Source: Calycina herbarum (Eukaryota; Ascomycota; Leotiomycetes; Helotiales; Pezizellaceae). From it: a stretch of DNA of 64,000 nucleotides. Positions 44,126-56,732 of this stretch are shown in pieces (positions within the stretch are counted from its first letter, which is position 1; each line of letters starts with the position of its first letter). A program made the position numbers and the translations under genes. The notes beneath the pieces were generated by a model, which saw only the letters and a program-made list of their open reading frames with translations, was not told the DNA's origin and did not search any database. The stretch is taken from positions 1-64,000 of the forward strand of contig LLEY01000053.1 of assembly GCA_001414485.1 (NCBI GenBank), read 5' to 3'.

Positions 44126-46396
44126 TCATGCATTCGGGAACCCGATATGTTCTTCTTGGAATGTTAAATTCCGTAGTGGATAATTATCTGGTGTGGAAGT
44201 GTCGAAAGTCCTCCTTCTCAGCCTATCCTGGAGCGGTGGTAAGGCTTCAGGTATGTGGTCTCCATCTGCTGGAATACTTTCCGGTGAATGGGCTCTAGCT
44301 CCATTCATTTCGAGGCGCTCGATTGACATGTTGTTCTCGTTTAATTGCCTGGTTGTTTCGCCTTCAAGACTGGCGGATGATGAACTTCGGTAAAACTGTG
44401 TATTTTCCAACTGCGTTATGGCCTGCTGTGACCCAGGTTTCTGTATTCTGCGAGATTTTCGAATGCTCTTCACAGAAAATAGGTAGGTTTCAACAAAAGA
44501 GTACAGAGACATAGTGGCCCAAAACATTAACCAGATGAGACTTTACGCAGACGAGATCCAGAGCATTAATCCAAGAATAGTTTGATTAATCAAATCAAAA
44601 ATGAGGAAGATCCTGATGTATTTCTGTATTTGGATTGAAAACGTAGGGTCCCAGATTGTGGAATCAGGGGTTGTGTCTTGTAACGACAGCCTATACAAGG
44701 ACTGATTGATACGTGTCGGAATCACCTCGGAACTCTGGCCTGGTAATTGTGTTCTGAGTTTTACCTGGGATGTGTTTTCGTCGAAAGAATTCGAATTTTC
44801 CTGGTTTGTTTCATCATGGGAATCAACAGATTGTCTCCCTTCCACATTGGTCTGCGGAGAAGAGCCGTTGTTATGGAAGAGCCTCTTAGACGCTTTGCGT
44901 GGGACCTCTATTTGGTTATTAGCAGTGGTAAATAAAGGGTCTAGGACTCTTGACTAACCATAGTATATTTCGATCACAGTAAGGATGGGGATTGCCAGGA
45001 GAAGCAGAGGAACTAACTGCCCAAAGTCCACTAGATTCATAGGTCCGTTGATTCATGGTGTTTCAGTTCTAGAAAACACCAATTGTGTTATGCCGTAGCT
45101 TGCATTATAAGCCAGTTGGGGCAGCTGTGATAGAAATGCCCACCCATAGCCCCGAGACGCGATCAATAGCATTAAACGGAATTTTCTTAAAGGAGCTAAG
45201 GCTTCAGCTGTTTTTCGTCGCAGTTTTTCAACTTCTTAAACGCTTCCTGAACGCTGATCCGAGTCTATGACGTTTTTCGAGTGCCACTCATCGAATTCTT
45301 CCAGCAATAACTGTGGCCCAGTTCGTCTCCTGCAACATTGACACTTCAAGTAGATGTACAAAAGCCAATCGTCTATAATCTAACCCTCTGGCAAATACAA
45401 AACAGACAACGCCGCAATATACTGACTGGAAAGTATGATCACCATTGGCAAAACAGATATTAGGCTCGACAGTTCACCAAGAATTCGAGGTTGAGACAAA
45501 ACACACTAGAAGGGGGCTGAGATATCGACACCATCCACAGCCGAAGTTTCCAAGGTGACGAAAAGTAGCAGAACAAAGTTGATAAGAATGGCGACCACCC
45601 TGATGTTTCTCACTGCCTTATTATTTCGAAAATGATCTACCAGTGCAATTAGGCACCCAATATTTGTTACCGAAGCGAGCCATGCTAGACTGCTCACAAC
45701 TTTGAATTCATAACAGCTGATCTCGCAGCGTTGTGAAAGTGAAGCAATGATCATTGCGAGGCCGGTGACGAGTTGTTGATCGCTAAGCGAAAGCATGAAT
45801 CTCAAAAGGCCCTAGCAACGCTTTGTCTTGTTCTTTGAAATTGTATGTGAACATGGCTTGTACTGTACATCTGCTATCGTTTCTTCGATTTTGCTCGTTG
45901 CGCGACAATATCTACACCAGGTGAACCGGCGAAGGAAGCCATGGTCAACCCATGAAAGATATCTATCAGGGGGCTCTGGTAACATGTCCATGAAGTAGCC
46001 ATAAAAAATTGATACAGAAGCCGCAACCGCTGTTAAAAGAAAGGCGACCAAGATCTGCAATGGGGTCAGTTGGGCTACTTTCGTGGGGGAAAAACCCGGC
46101 AGCCTTACCCCTATACCAACTATGTCAGGATTGACCTCGATGGTTACTTTGTTGAACTGCTTCTCGCACGATACTTTGGAACCGCAAGTGCCCATTGTCA
46201 TGATTGATTTCAGAATATATCTGGGCTTTGTGGATTGAATGAGTAGCAAGGCTGTGATAATCAGCTGGAAACCTACCGATGATGACCTTATCGTGACGGT
46301 TCTTGGCCAGAGACAGTGTTCATTCTCGCGACAATCTGTACGCTGTGTTCTTTTTCCACAACCACACTCCCGTTTGGTGTAGCGGTATTCAGGCAT
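44126..46396 (-). pseudogene. Multi-helix fungal integral membrane protein gene, apparently damaged
   Basis: Several minus-strand frames together resemble a conserved fungal membrane-protein family. The N-terminal part has VNPDIVGIGV and a following hydrophobic segment (LVAFLLTAVAASVSIFYGYF). The next has LSLSDQQLVTGLAMIIASL and SLAWLASVTNIGCLIALVDHF, strongly typical. Further helices are around FGQLVPLLLLAIPILTVIEIYY near 45000 and LIFDLINQTILGLMLWIS. A TAA at 44543-44545 sits in frame between two hydrophobic stretches (LWISSA and SLIWLMFWATMS), and I see no intron that could remove it. A TAG at 45812-45814 could be spliced out by a 57-nt GTACAG...CTAG intron, so that one is uncertain. The region 45060-45500 reads as divergent family sequence in shifting frames. 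Function of the family unknown. Confidence 0.55.
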
Positions 46397-46787
46397 CCTC
46401 TACATATTTTTCAACGTGAACAGCTTGATGCAAACCAACTAAAACTGTCCATAAAGGTGCAGTAAAACAATTTAGTATAACGCGCTGTTTTCGTCTTATT
46501 TTTGCGATGATTTTTTGTCGAGTAATCTTCACTTCTAGTGTTCGTGGGGTTGGGAGCCACTCTCCCGATAAACAGTAAAAGCAGCAGTACATAATTTGGG
46601 TTCGTCGCTGCTACCTAGCTCGTTATTCTAACTTTCTAGGATAATTCAAGATAAACAGCTTTAGTACTTGCTTCAATTCAGAATTAACCAAGAACAATAC
46701 AGCTCGATTATCCCAAATACTTTAAAACTTACACAGCGATTTGCTGCTGCTTTTGTCGTCTACCATGAGCCATTTTCCACGCTCCTC
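46397..46787. other. Intergenic, nothing recognised
   Basis: Upstream of the damaged membrane-protein gene and downstream of the NmrA-like gene. Its 5' exons may extend into this stretch. Confidence 0.35.
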
Positions 46788-47896
46788 CTAATCCCCCAAA
46801 TACCTTTTCACAACATCCACCCACTTAACAGCCACAATCTCGGGATACTCCGCATTAACAACCCCCACATTCTCACTGCCCCCAAACCCCAAAGCCCGTT
46901 GTCCACTAACAAACTTAGCCGGAAAAACATTTCCCAGCCTCTTCTGCTCCTCTGCAACAGCGAATGATTCCTCGTAGGTGATGTACTTTACATTAAGTGG
47001 TCCTGTGTATTTCTCCACCTCTTTGTAAAGCTCACCGATGGGGAGAGTGGAGCCTTCAACCTTGAGCTCGCGAGCTCCAGCAAGGGAGGGAAGATGGGCG
47101 GGTAGGAGGGAGGTGATTGTGAATTTTGCGACACTGGGGGGTTGTTAGAAACGGTGTTGAAGGAAGCTAGAGGGGAAAAGAGGGAAATGGAGGGCAAAAT
47201 TACTCAGTACTAAGTGTCGTAGTTAATTTCACTTTAGGATCTCCGATGAAAGTGGCGGATTTCTTATCCTCTGATAATCCCAAGATGTTGTATTCGAAGA
47301 AGTACTCGCTAAACAAGCCCACCTTCCACACATTAGTCTGAGCACCTGCAAGTTGACGAGAGAGAACAAACCATAACATATGTATACCCGAGCGATGGAT
47401 CCTCTTTAATTCTCTTCTCAAGGTGTCTCCGTGTAGCAATCTTGTCTTGGAAATAAGCTTCATCCCTACTCTTCGGGTGCGCCATGTCAGAACCAACTAT
47501 AAACACCAAAAATAAGCAATCGTTATCTCTTCCCTCTGCTGTATTCCCCCGGCTCCCCCCAACCACAAAAGAAAAATAAAACTCACATTCTCCAGGAACA
47601 AAATGCTTCACACCAGCGGCGAATGCAGCATCAATGAACTCGGGTTGCTTAGCACACAAATCATCACCAACAGCCGAGATGACAATATCAAAGCCCTTGT
47701 AAGAGGCTGGATCTGACAAACTTCCCACTACACGTTCTAATCCCACTTTCGCGTATCTCGCTTCCTTTTCCGGTCCGGCGTTTGCGAGGGGAGTGAGGAA
47801 TGCAGCGCGTTGGAATGATGACTTTTGAAGTGAGAGTTCGTGGGAGAGTTTGGTGCCGATGGTGCCTGTGGCTCCGATGATAATAACTGCGTACAT
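46788..47896 (-). CDS. NmrA-like / isoflavone-reductase-type NAD(P)-binding protein
   Basis: Four exons (47896-47587, 47496-47372, 47322-47204, 47133-46788) give 299 residues in phase. The N-terminal Rossmann motif is IIIGATGTIGTKLSHEL; IVISAVGDD, AGVKHFVPGEFGSDMAHP, KIATRRHLEKRI and SLGYTYVMVGLFSEYF are the usual landmarks of the atypical short-chain dehydrogenase group. Members either reduce small aromatic or phenylpropanoid compounds or, like NmrA, sense the NAD(P) redox state for nitrogen regulation. The canonical catalytic Tyr-x3-Lys is absent, as in this group; a Lys at KIATRR fits the isoflavone-reductase catalytic position. The second intron is 49 nt with branch GACTAAT and ends GGAAG; an alternative 26-nt intron would not restore the conserved VGLFSEY. 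Cytosolic; substrate unknown. Confidence 0.87.
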
Positions 47897-48343
47897 GATT
47901 GTTTGAGTTTCAGGGAATGGATTGAAAAGGAAGGAGGGAGGTGATATGTGTAAGAAAAGTATGCAAAGAGTATGAGAAGCCTTCTACTACTTATACCACC
48001 ATCCAAGAGTCCAATACTCGGTACGAGTAGAAAAGGAAAATATAGTAACTCGGGTAACTTGGCGAGCAGTACAAAGTGATTACTATCGTGAACCAGCTCG
48101 GAGTTAAACCGCATACCTGACTAACCAGCCCACATTTCACACCGCAAACCCCCAGACCAATAGCGGATGGATTCCGTTCGGGTGGAAAATGCACTACATG
48201 TTGAAAGTGGGAGTCCAGAAATGGGAAAGCTCACCAATATCGCTTATAAAGAATTCAACCTAATTAGTCTCAATTAACCTCAATTCCCAATCTTCGAAAA
48301 CACCAGTTTTGATAAAACTCCCACCCCCTGGATATCAATGGGA
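47897..48343. other. Intergenic, promoter of NmrA-like gene
   Basis: No motif recognised beyond AT-rich blocks. Confidence 0.4.
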
Positions 48344-50022
48344 TCAAATGCTCATACGTCTCTTTTTGTTTCGGTCACCCGTGATAGGGAGGAGGTTTTT
48401 CCTAGAAGTCCCGTTCGTCTTGCTTTGCCAGTTTTCGTGCTCATCATCATTCATAGTATAAAGTATCGCCCCATGCCAGAATATCGCAAGCGCCGAGAGG
48501 ACAAACCCGAGATGTAAGCTTAACACAGCGAAAGTGATAGCTGGCCAAGTTGCTTTGGCAAGACCTGTGATGACGGTACGAACAATTGGATCTGGCAGAA
48601 CGTAAGCTGCTGCGCCCAGGGAGTACTTTGCAGCGCAGCAATGAATGCTATTAAACCATCCTAATTTGTCAATCACATATTAAATTGCTGGGACATGTGG
48701 TGGTGCTCGGAAGAGGATTTTGAATACGTGCCTACAAAGCCCATCACAAAGAAAGCGATGAGCGCTAACCCAAAAACCAAATCTTTGATTCTGGTTAACC
48801 ATAACTGCCTTTCCGGCATGTGCCATCGAAATAACAAGGTAAGAACACCACTAACCACCCAACCGATGAGGAATAATAACTGTTGTATGTTGCGACATCC
48901 GACGCCCGAAGTAGGACTCGTGTAGGAAATCCAGATTGCAGCACCAGTCGCAGCTCCAACGGGGCAGAAAGATGCTATAACAAGCAAGGCTTTCTGTTTC
49001 CAAGAACGAACTTGACTTGGCGTGGTACAATAATTCATGCCCATCCCTTCAAGTGATTCATAAGCACTTTTAATGTTTCTGTTTTCGATCAAATGGAAAG
49101 TGAAAATGGGCGGGCTCAATTCGAACTGGATGTGGATCATTTCTTGAATAGGGGCGTCTCCTTTCACGGCACCCAGCGGGCCCAATCTTCTCTGTCTTTG
49201 GAGGTACGGTCTTCTGAAATGCTGTGCTTCCTCGAGAGCATCGAAATTTTTCTGGAGATTAAACAGAATCGTCCTCGTAGATCTCTTCGTCACAAAAACT
49301 CCACTAATGGAGCTCAACCGAATGATGACGAGCAGACCCGTCCACAATAGCCCAAAAGCAAGACTATGGCCTGTACGGTTGTTGAACTCCCCTTTTGTCA
49401 CACGAACAAATGCCATTCCAAGAGCAACGAGGTAACTCAGGGTACCAATGGAAGTCTTTCCCAGTCCATTCAGTCGACTGTCCGAGAGTTCTCGGGCTGC
49501 TAATTGGATTTTGTCGATACGGTACTCCTTCATGGTGGAGTCGCCAGACTCTCTACACTCCTTAAGTAGTTCTTCAATCGCCATCAATTTCCTGATCGTA
49601 GAGCTATGAGCCTCATCAGAACAAAAGGGGGTATTTTCCGCGGAAACATAACACAACAACGAATGCCAGTCTTCATTTCCTGCAAGAAGTATTGCGACAT
49701 CTCTTCTAATATCCTTTGGGAGCTTGGACTTCTGACAGAGGTTGTAGATTGATGTGAGGGGGTCGGCATATATGTGAAAGGCGACGAAGAGAGTATTCCG
49801 GAATCGTAGAGGAGCGAACTGAAAAGAACCAACCATTATCACTAACGGCACAATCCAAATTTCCACGCGGGAAATCGTGTCAAGGAAATTGTAGAGGTTC
49901 CATTGAGTTCCCGCGTATTGCTCGGCTGTTTTAAAAGGGATTCTGGTATAATTCGCAAAGTGTTTAGTGAAGTTCTGGCTGTCAATGGAAATTCCAACTG
50001 GAAGTGCTTCCGTAACGGAAAC
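48344..50022 (-). CDS. Large fungal multi-pass membrane protein, function unknown
   Basis: A continuous minus-strand frame runs from about 50022 (after a TAG that looks like an acceptor) to 48673, then shifts into the frame 48676-48344. Landmarks of a conserved fungal family are YAGTQWNLYNFLDTISRVEIW, GSFQFAPLRFRNTLFVAFH and ADPLTSIYNL. About seven hydrophobic helices follow, the last around ITFAVLSLHLGFVLSALA. The first exon(s), normally carrying a signal peptide, are not resolved: an ATG at 50101 opens a frame that does not join cleanly. The junction near 48670 also needs an intron; a GTAGGC donor at the FMGF codon with acceptor ATTAG is possible but the phase does not favour the hydrophobic frame. 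The gene may be intact with unresolved introns. Biochemical role unknown. Confidence 0.6.
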
Positions 50023-52029
50023 CTATCCCGGTATCAAGAGCAGGAGATACTCTGTGGTCATCGTCTTGGGCCATCGGACCATGGACAATTGCAATAAACA
50101 TGTTTCCAGAAAGCAGAATAGCTCCCTTTTATGTTGCTTTCTTGTTCGCGACGTCAGTCACATTGATGTAAGATGCGGAAAATTCCGAGTCAACGTTCTG
50201 TCGCTATGGATCTCTTATTCGACAGCAACTTGAAACTGCAACGCCCGTCACGATTCTCTTTCCCGTTATTGTGTGTTGCATCCGGCACAAATGTTTATTT
50301 ATTTACCTCATACAATGACCGCGTAAAGCTCTTGACGAATCAAGTGGGCGCCGGTTTCGTGGGAGCTGAAACCAGGGCGAAAATCAGCCTTACCGCATGC
50401 ATGGCTTTCCCGTGGTAAGGCTATGTAGATTTTCGATGAAGTCACCGAAGGTCTTTGGGGAAGGCTTGTGTACCGTGGCTGGATTGCACGGAGAAAAACA
50501 TGCTGATGTGACGTAGAAAAGGATTTCTACGCATTTTTAGTACTCCGCTGGCGGGGGGTGGTGTTCTCATCTTACCAACGGCTTCAACATTTTCCCCTCA
50601 ACTCGTCTTGTAAACTCAAGGTCGCTCCTTCCCATGGTACCCTTGACCTCGGCCCTGGACCTCCAGTGTGGCTCCTACCTATGATAGTCGAGTCAAGGTG
50701 CAAGGTGGGCGGTTGAAGTCACTCGACAAAAGAGTGCGAAGGGAGGAGCAAATCGCATGTCTCGCTCTTGCCTAGCGTATGGAGACTCGAGGTCGATGTC
50801 GAAGTCGACCGGAAACCTTCTACTCGGCCCTTACCATACCATTAGGTCTACATACCATGACGAGGACTGAGGACTGAGAAGGGAAAGAACCACTCCTAAA
50901 TCAAGAGTGTCAACTTGGAACCCCGACACCCACCCTCTCCTGTCCTCAAAACGCATCTCCGAGGGGGTCCGACCAAGGTGTAGTAAACAGGCAGCGTGGG
51001 CGTTTTTACTGAACCAAATGAATTGGAATCTTGAGTTCATCGTTCAAGTTCAATATTATTGGTGAATTCAGTATATATTTCATGAAGGGATTTCGGCACG
51101 GAATAATTTCCCCGCTTTTCTGAAGTCACGTTTTACACTCGCCCAGTCAACTTTTATATCGATTCTCGCAAGTTATCTCGTGTTGGCTGCCAGTTACGTA
51201 AAATCCTCGGTATGATAGACTTGAAATGAAGGTAATATTTCACATTCCCAGTGGGGATTTTACAATTTTGATTATTGTTTCATGTCATAATCCATATCTC
51301 GGATTGTTAGACTTAGTTTGATCAGTTGATTGAAATTCATATTCCTTTTCTAACAAAATACATCATATTGCTACTTTGAAATCCAACGACTACTATCTAC
51401 TTCCTACACAACCTCCATCATCACAGAATATAAACAACCTTCACAATTTCTCTATCCTCCTATTATACCTGACATTTACTAGGCCATCCACTCCATCCAT
51501 CAGTGGAGTTGCAAACGCATTCGCAATCTCCAACGGACTCAAGTTAACCTTCCTCTCTCAAAGCCACCACCCCCAAAACAGAGGCAGAACGGAAATCACA
51601 GCCAAAAGATTGATCCTATTTCCAGGGCTGTAAACGCCAAACAATTAAAATTTGGCAAGCGCGTGCCGAATCAGCCTTCAAGTCACCAAAATTCGCGACT
51701 CCACCACCGAACACACGTCAATTCCACGGACAGAAAAGAGCATCATTTCGTATAACAACTATAGGAGTTACCCCTGATGAAAAATAGTCGCTTGTGAAAA
51801 ATAAGCGAAATTTATAAAGGGATACAAGAAAACTTTTAGAATCCATCCAACGCTATTAATTCATCAAGACAGACAAGCAAAGCACAGATTAAATAAACAA
51901 CAAAGCCCACCCAAACCACTTTTCTAGAAACTTCATTCAACGAATCATATATTCTATTCTACCAAAAAATGCTAACCATACCCATCAGTATCTAATCTAA
52001 ACACATGATATACAACGTCCAAAAGCCCT
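50023..52029. other. Long intergenic stretch
   Basis: Two kilobases that include the unresolved 5' end of the membrane-protein gene (to about 50100). No frame shows a domain or splice-supported extension; those at 50831-51040 and 51376-51633 are rejected. AT-rich from 51050 on. Function not seen. Confidence 0.45.
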
Positions 52030-54204
52030 CTACTCAAACTCCCTATCCACACTCTCAAAGTTATCCAGGAAGCTCTTGAAAATATTAACCCCAAGCCCAG
52101 GATCCAAACTCCCAGTCGTAGCTCGAATAGAATGCATGCTCAATTGAGGTAACCCAGCATCAATAGATCGAACGCCCATCGCGGAACTAAGCATAGGGCC
52201 AACGGTTCCTCCACTTCGACTGTCATTTCTGATCATGAAAAGTTGGAGTTTATTTGATCTAAAATGATTAGCTTAATTCATGAAAGTGGAGGTAGAACTT
52301 ACGTTTTCTCAGCAACTCTAGTGAGTAAGGCGGTCGAAACGGAATCAGTTGTCATATGACCATTTGAATCGGCTGAGACGACCAATCCAACATTCAAACG
52401 TGGTGAGTGGCCTTCAAGATATGATCCCAAGAAATCTGATCAAAATTAGCATGTTAAATTTTGCAGATAATAGCCGTGACTTACTTGGATGAACGGCATG
52501 GGTGACATCGGCGCTAACCAAAAATGAATTGGCATACACTTGGTTCAAAACATTGGCGCTATACCCATTACCAGAAAAGGACTCGGCGATTCTCTCCACA
52601 GTGCTAGGTAAAAAGTTGCCTTTGGCACCTTGTCGTAACAAACTTCCAATTTCTTCGTCATCAAAGACACCAACCAGCTTGACAATTCCGTCATCAGCGG
52701 GGTGATGCGAGTATGAAGAAGCTAGTAAGCCTTCCATCGCAGCCCACGAGCAAAGTTTGTCGTCAATTCGTCCAGCGAAGATAAATTCTTGGTCCAAACC
52801 ACCTACTGTTGCTGGCTGGATATCGAAAAGCTCCAATTCCCAGTTGACGATAGATGAGTAGTCTTGAATACCAAGCTCGCCAGCGATGGCTCGAACCAGC
52901 TTTGGGGGTTGAGTAGCAGAAAATGATCCCGCACCACCAAGTGTCAAGTTTGCGAATTCATCTTTGGTTTCGGCTTCTGAGTTATCGAGTCCAATGATTG
53001 GTACCATCTGTGTTTCCTTGTTTCCTGTGCCTGTCATTCCTTGTCCTGAGACGAGTTAGAAATTATCTTCATCCTGGACCTTTGTGGTCTTGCTTACCAA
53101 AATGGGGCGCGATAGTTGGGATACGGGCAATCGGCCATCCCAATTTCACGAGTTTAGTTGTAATCTTTCCATCAGAACCTTTGACCAACACTCGACCTCC
53201 AATCGAAAGATCACGATCCCACCAAGTGCTATTCAAAGCACCGGCGTAAGGTGCGACTCCCAACTGAACATACCCAGCAGTCGTCTTTTTTGTGCTGACG
53301 GGCTTTAGTCGTGCGGTCAAGGCATCAACATGGCCTGCAATCATAGCCACTCCATCTGCAAAAAATAAGCTACAACCCATAAATTTCACCATTTTCTAAA
53401 CTTACTGCCAGTCTTGTACTCTTTACCGACAGTGAAAGCAATCAAACTACTTCCGTTTCTTGATATGTAGTATTTCCCTCCAGCCTTCAATTCCGAGTTC
53501 CAAGTCTTCCTTTCAGACAACTATAGGTATAAACATTAGCACTATCCCAGACCGGAGAAACCTGTATAACCCACCTTTGCGAAGCCAGCATTACTGAGCT
53601 TCTTTTCAAAGTAATCCACCGCATGCCAAACCGTGGGATTTTCTGTCAAGAAGTCGCAAAATGGTTGTGTATATGCCTCGGGAGACTTCAACGGGCTCTT
53701 CTGTGCCAAATGGAAAGGCACCTGGTAAGGCTTCTGGGCGCTGTGAGCCTCAATTTTTTTCATATATTCCGACCCTTCGTTCTGGATGCGGATGTAGTAT
53801 TCCTCCATGGCCTTCGCCTTCTCCTTCTCCAAACGGGACATCAGGTATGGGTTGGCAGCTGGGGCAGGTTCCGGGGAGGCCATGCTGCCATCTGCTCGAT
53901 GATACAACATGGTATCGCTGACATTATCCTCCTGTTGTCTCTCCGTCACCTCGTACCCATATCTGCTGTGTTGTGGCTCCTTCCAACGAGCAACGCGACC
54001 GTCGGGGAGGAGGATAGGTGGGGGGATTCGGAGCTCCTGCTCTTGGGGTTTCGAATTCGAGGCTGAGTTGCCTTCTGCAGTCAACTTGGCTAATTGGGCT
54101 TCGAGTTCGGCGATTCGCGATTGGAATGCATAATCTTGTGCTGAGGTGCGAAGGGAGAAGGAGCTTATGCTGTTACGCAGCGAGTTGCCGTTGTTCTTGA
54201 CCAT
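52030..54204 (-). CDS. Aspartyl aminopeptidase (peptidase family M18) with N-terminal extension
   Basis: Six exons (54204-53575, 53520-53406, 53355-53098, 53039-52485, 52435-52303, 52228-52030) give 629 residues in phase. M18 landmarks are complete: FCDFLTENPTVWHAVDYFEKKL, GVAMIAGHVDALTARLKPVS, PYAGALNSTWWDRDLS, WPIARIPTIAPHFG, LFDIQPATVGGLDQEFIFAGRIDD, GVFDDEEIGS, SADVTHAVHP and LPQLSMHSIRATTG. Metal ligands (His of GHVDA, Asp of GRIDD, Glu-Glu of DDEE, final His) are present. The enzyme removes N-terminal Asp/Glu in the cytosol or vacuole as a dodecamer. The usual length is about 480-510 residues; here some 150-180 residues precede the domain, with a helical heptad stretch (FQSRIAELEAQLAKLTAE) and a Glu/Lys-rich helix (LEKEKAKAMEEYYIRI). 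An upstream in-frame region to 54336 lacks support. Confidence 0.93.
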
Positions 54205-54965
54205 CGTGGGGGGAGGAGAGGAGAGCTTAGTCTTGCTAAGCCGGGGTTTGTTGGAGATGGAGAAAAGGGGTATCTCTCGCGTATTTTCTAGAACGGCAGA
54301 AGTCTTAAGGAGAGCGAAGCAGTGAGAATAGCACAAGAGGGGAGAGATAGATGGGGTTGTGAAGGTTACGGTGAGTGAAGATGTGGTTTCGGTGACTCGT
54401 GTAGAGCATCAGCACAGAGCAACCTGGGGATGTTGATCTTTCCTTGGCATCCAACAACATCGAATCTCTTCCCTCTTCTCCCTCTCTTCGTGCTTCGTGA
54501 TACCTTCACCTAACCGTCCACAACAGGTAGCACAGTTCTTGTGCTACATTTGTTGATCCCGTGTTTTGGATCCCACTTTATCTCCATCCTTAACCTGGAC
54601 ATGTCAACAACTCATTTCTTGATTCCTTGGCCCTGATTTTGATTCCAATTCAGAAGTCAAATTTGCTGGCACAAGATGGTCAAACGGAAATCAAGTGGTT
54701 GGATTCCTCGTGTTGGTGGTATTCATTTCGTTTTCATTCATTCATTCATTCATTCTTCTATCACTCATTCTATCACTCATATTGTCACCATATCATCGTA
54801 ATTGAAGCTGTTATATTTATTTCATTCTTTCATTCAGCTAAGAAGTACTGCATCCTCCCCCCCAGAACAAACATCCATCTACCATCGACTAGCCTGAGGA
54901 CGCTCATACTGGTTTCTATTACCTCTCATTAGCACCACCCAATCAAACATCCCTCAAGGCACAAC
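54205..54965. other. Intergenic with a CATT microsatellite
   Basis: Promoter of the M18 gene and 3' end of the CipC-like gene. A (ttca)n tract lies at about 54734-54757, followed by degenerate tcactcattc copies. Confidence 0.6.
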
Positions 54966-55445
54966 TTACGGATCATACTGATCAGCACCCTGACCCTTAA
55001 CATAATGCTCATCATACATTTGCTCAACATTAGCCTGAGCATGTCTCTTGGCCTTCTCGCGGTCGATATAATCCATTCCCTTAGTCTCAACAAGCTTGTC
55101 GACTTCAGCGCCCGCGATGCCGGCGAGGAGTTCCTTGGCCAAGGCGTGGGATACTGGTTTGCCTGGAGGTTTGGATGTTAGTATGTATTGTTCAGAGGAA
55201 ATGGGGAATGTACCATCAGCACGTTGTCTATCCTCAAAGACCTTGAATGCTCCAAAGGAAGCGGCGCCAGCTAGGGCTTCATGGCCGAAGCTGGACTCGT
55301 TGCCGAAGTCTTGGTTGGAGTCTTGGGATTGCTTGTACGCATCCTCGGAGTCACCTGGTGGGAAGTCCTGTCAGCTTGTCTCCCCCGATCTCATCTCTCT
55401 TTTTGGGAAGCAAGGAAGGAAGAACTCACCCCATCCAAAAGGCAT
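54966..55445 (-). CDS. CipC-like protein (DUF3759)
   Basis: Three exons (55445-55430, 55354-55214, 55162-54966) give 117 residues. The first coding exon is only 16 nt (MPFGW plus one base), so it is easily missed. The sequence MPFGWGDSEDAYKQ, SFGHEALAGAASFGAFKVFED, KELLAGIAGAEVDKLVETKG and IDREKAKRHAQANVEQMYDEHY is that of the CipC/DUF3759 family, small soluble fungal proteins named after a concanamycin-induced Aspergillus protein. They are often very abundant and induced by stress, in hyphae and in infection. Biochemical activity is unknown. The central Gly/Ala-rich helix resembles those of glycine-zipper stress proteins, which is only an impression. All three introns/exons join in phase; no lesions. 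Confidence 0.92.
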
Positions 55446-56732
55446 CTTGATTGATTTCGGTGGTGGGTTTGAGGTTGAAAAGGGTTATAGTTTGTTGGAG
55501 ATGAGATTGAGTTGAAGAGTAATGTGTAGTAAGTTTGGGATGTCGATGAAGATAGAAACGAGGGGCAGATGAGGGGTTTATAGTTCCCTCTTCCCCTCCC
55601 CTCCCTATCTAGTGGGGTCAGCCCAATCCATGCGTATCAACTAACAGCCAACCTCCACTCCACTCCAACCATTGACAGACCTCCAATCCCTCAAACGTGC
55701 AGCCTCACTCCACCAATGCATATATCCATCGACTGATATTGGATGTCGGAGAACTAGCTCACCCTCAGATTTCGTCATTTTCATAGCCACCTTGCGCGGC
55801 CCGGAAACGGATCCCTCTTTTCAGCTTTCATGCTTGAACCTCTGGTCCAATTGCTCCTTTGGTATCAGTTGATATTATGTTTCGAATTCAAGACGGCATT
55901 GATTCCACTCAGCTCTTCAAGGGACAGGACGAAACTTTGAAAGGAAACTCATTGCTACAGATTTTGTGGAGGTGTTGGAGAGTGGTACGTATCATAACGT
56001 CAGGCCCGCAAGTTTTTCGGACTTCGGCATTTTGTGTATGTTGGTGTTTCTCTAAGATGTCAGCTCGGGTATCTCTACTATCACTATTACTGTGCCATTG
56101 GAAGAACTTCCTTTCCTGTTAGAAATGGAGTGTATCTAGATCAATACTGAACGATATCTTCCAAAGCTGCCAGTCTCTTGTCAGATGTCCAAAATCGGGG
56201 AAACCCCTGTGATCTTGAGACTTGGCGGTCAGGTCCCAATGCTTGTTTTCTTTCATGCCGGTGTACCCGATAGGGTGATAGAATGTGATAGGATGAGGGG
56301 TTAAGTTCTGTTTTTAGAGAAGCTTATGCAAGCTTTCTTTCGATCTGGAATCTTACCTCTCCTCACTTCTTTTATCTCGTTTTTGAAGGGGGAGGCGGCT
56401 TGGTGAATCTTGTGAGGACGATTTCACAAACAGAAGGGGGGAACGGGGAATTGGGAGAGTGAGAGCATCTTGAAGAGAGCGAGAAGCTTTAACAACATGT
56501 CACCCCGCTGATCTCATCCTCGCCATCTTCACTCCCCCGGCGCCGAGACTCTTGGCTGCCGATTCACGAAGCTTGTTTCATCCACACCAATCCACATCCC
56601 TGCTCAACACCAAAGAGAAAACAACACGGGAATATCACGTTTTTCTCTCCAGATTTCCCACATGATCACGAGATCCTCATTTCAAGTCAAATCCATACCC
56701 CCCAGCAAACAACTCAGACCAACTCTTCAAAA
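55446..56732. other. Long divergent intergenic region
   Basis: Between the CipC-like gene and the carboxylesterase-like gene. CT/C-rich tracts at 55585-55610 (upstream of CipC-like) look like core-promoter sequence. Frames at 55672-56122 have no domain. Confidence 0.45.

Noticed and set aside
45812..45814. TAG read as a certain nonsense mutation
   Set aside because: A 57-nt GT-AG segment could remove it in phase, so it is not counted as proof of a pseudogene.
50022..50101. ATG at 50101 as start of the membrane-protein gene
   Set aside because: Its frame does not run into the conserved exon at 50022 and no intron of reasonable size fits.
54627..54932. 101-codon frame over the CATT microsatellite
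   Set aside because: His/Ser/Phe runs come from the simple repeat.
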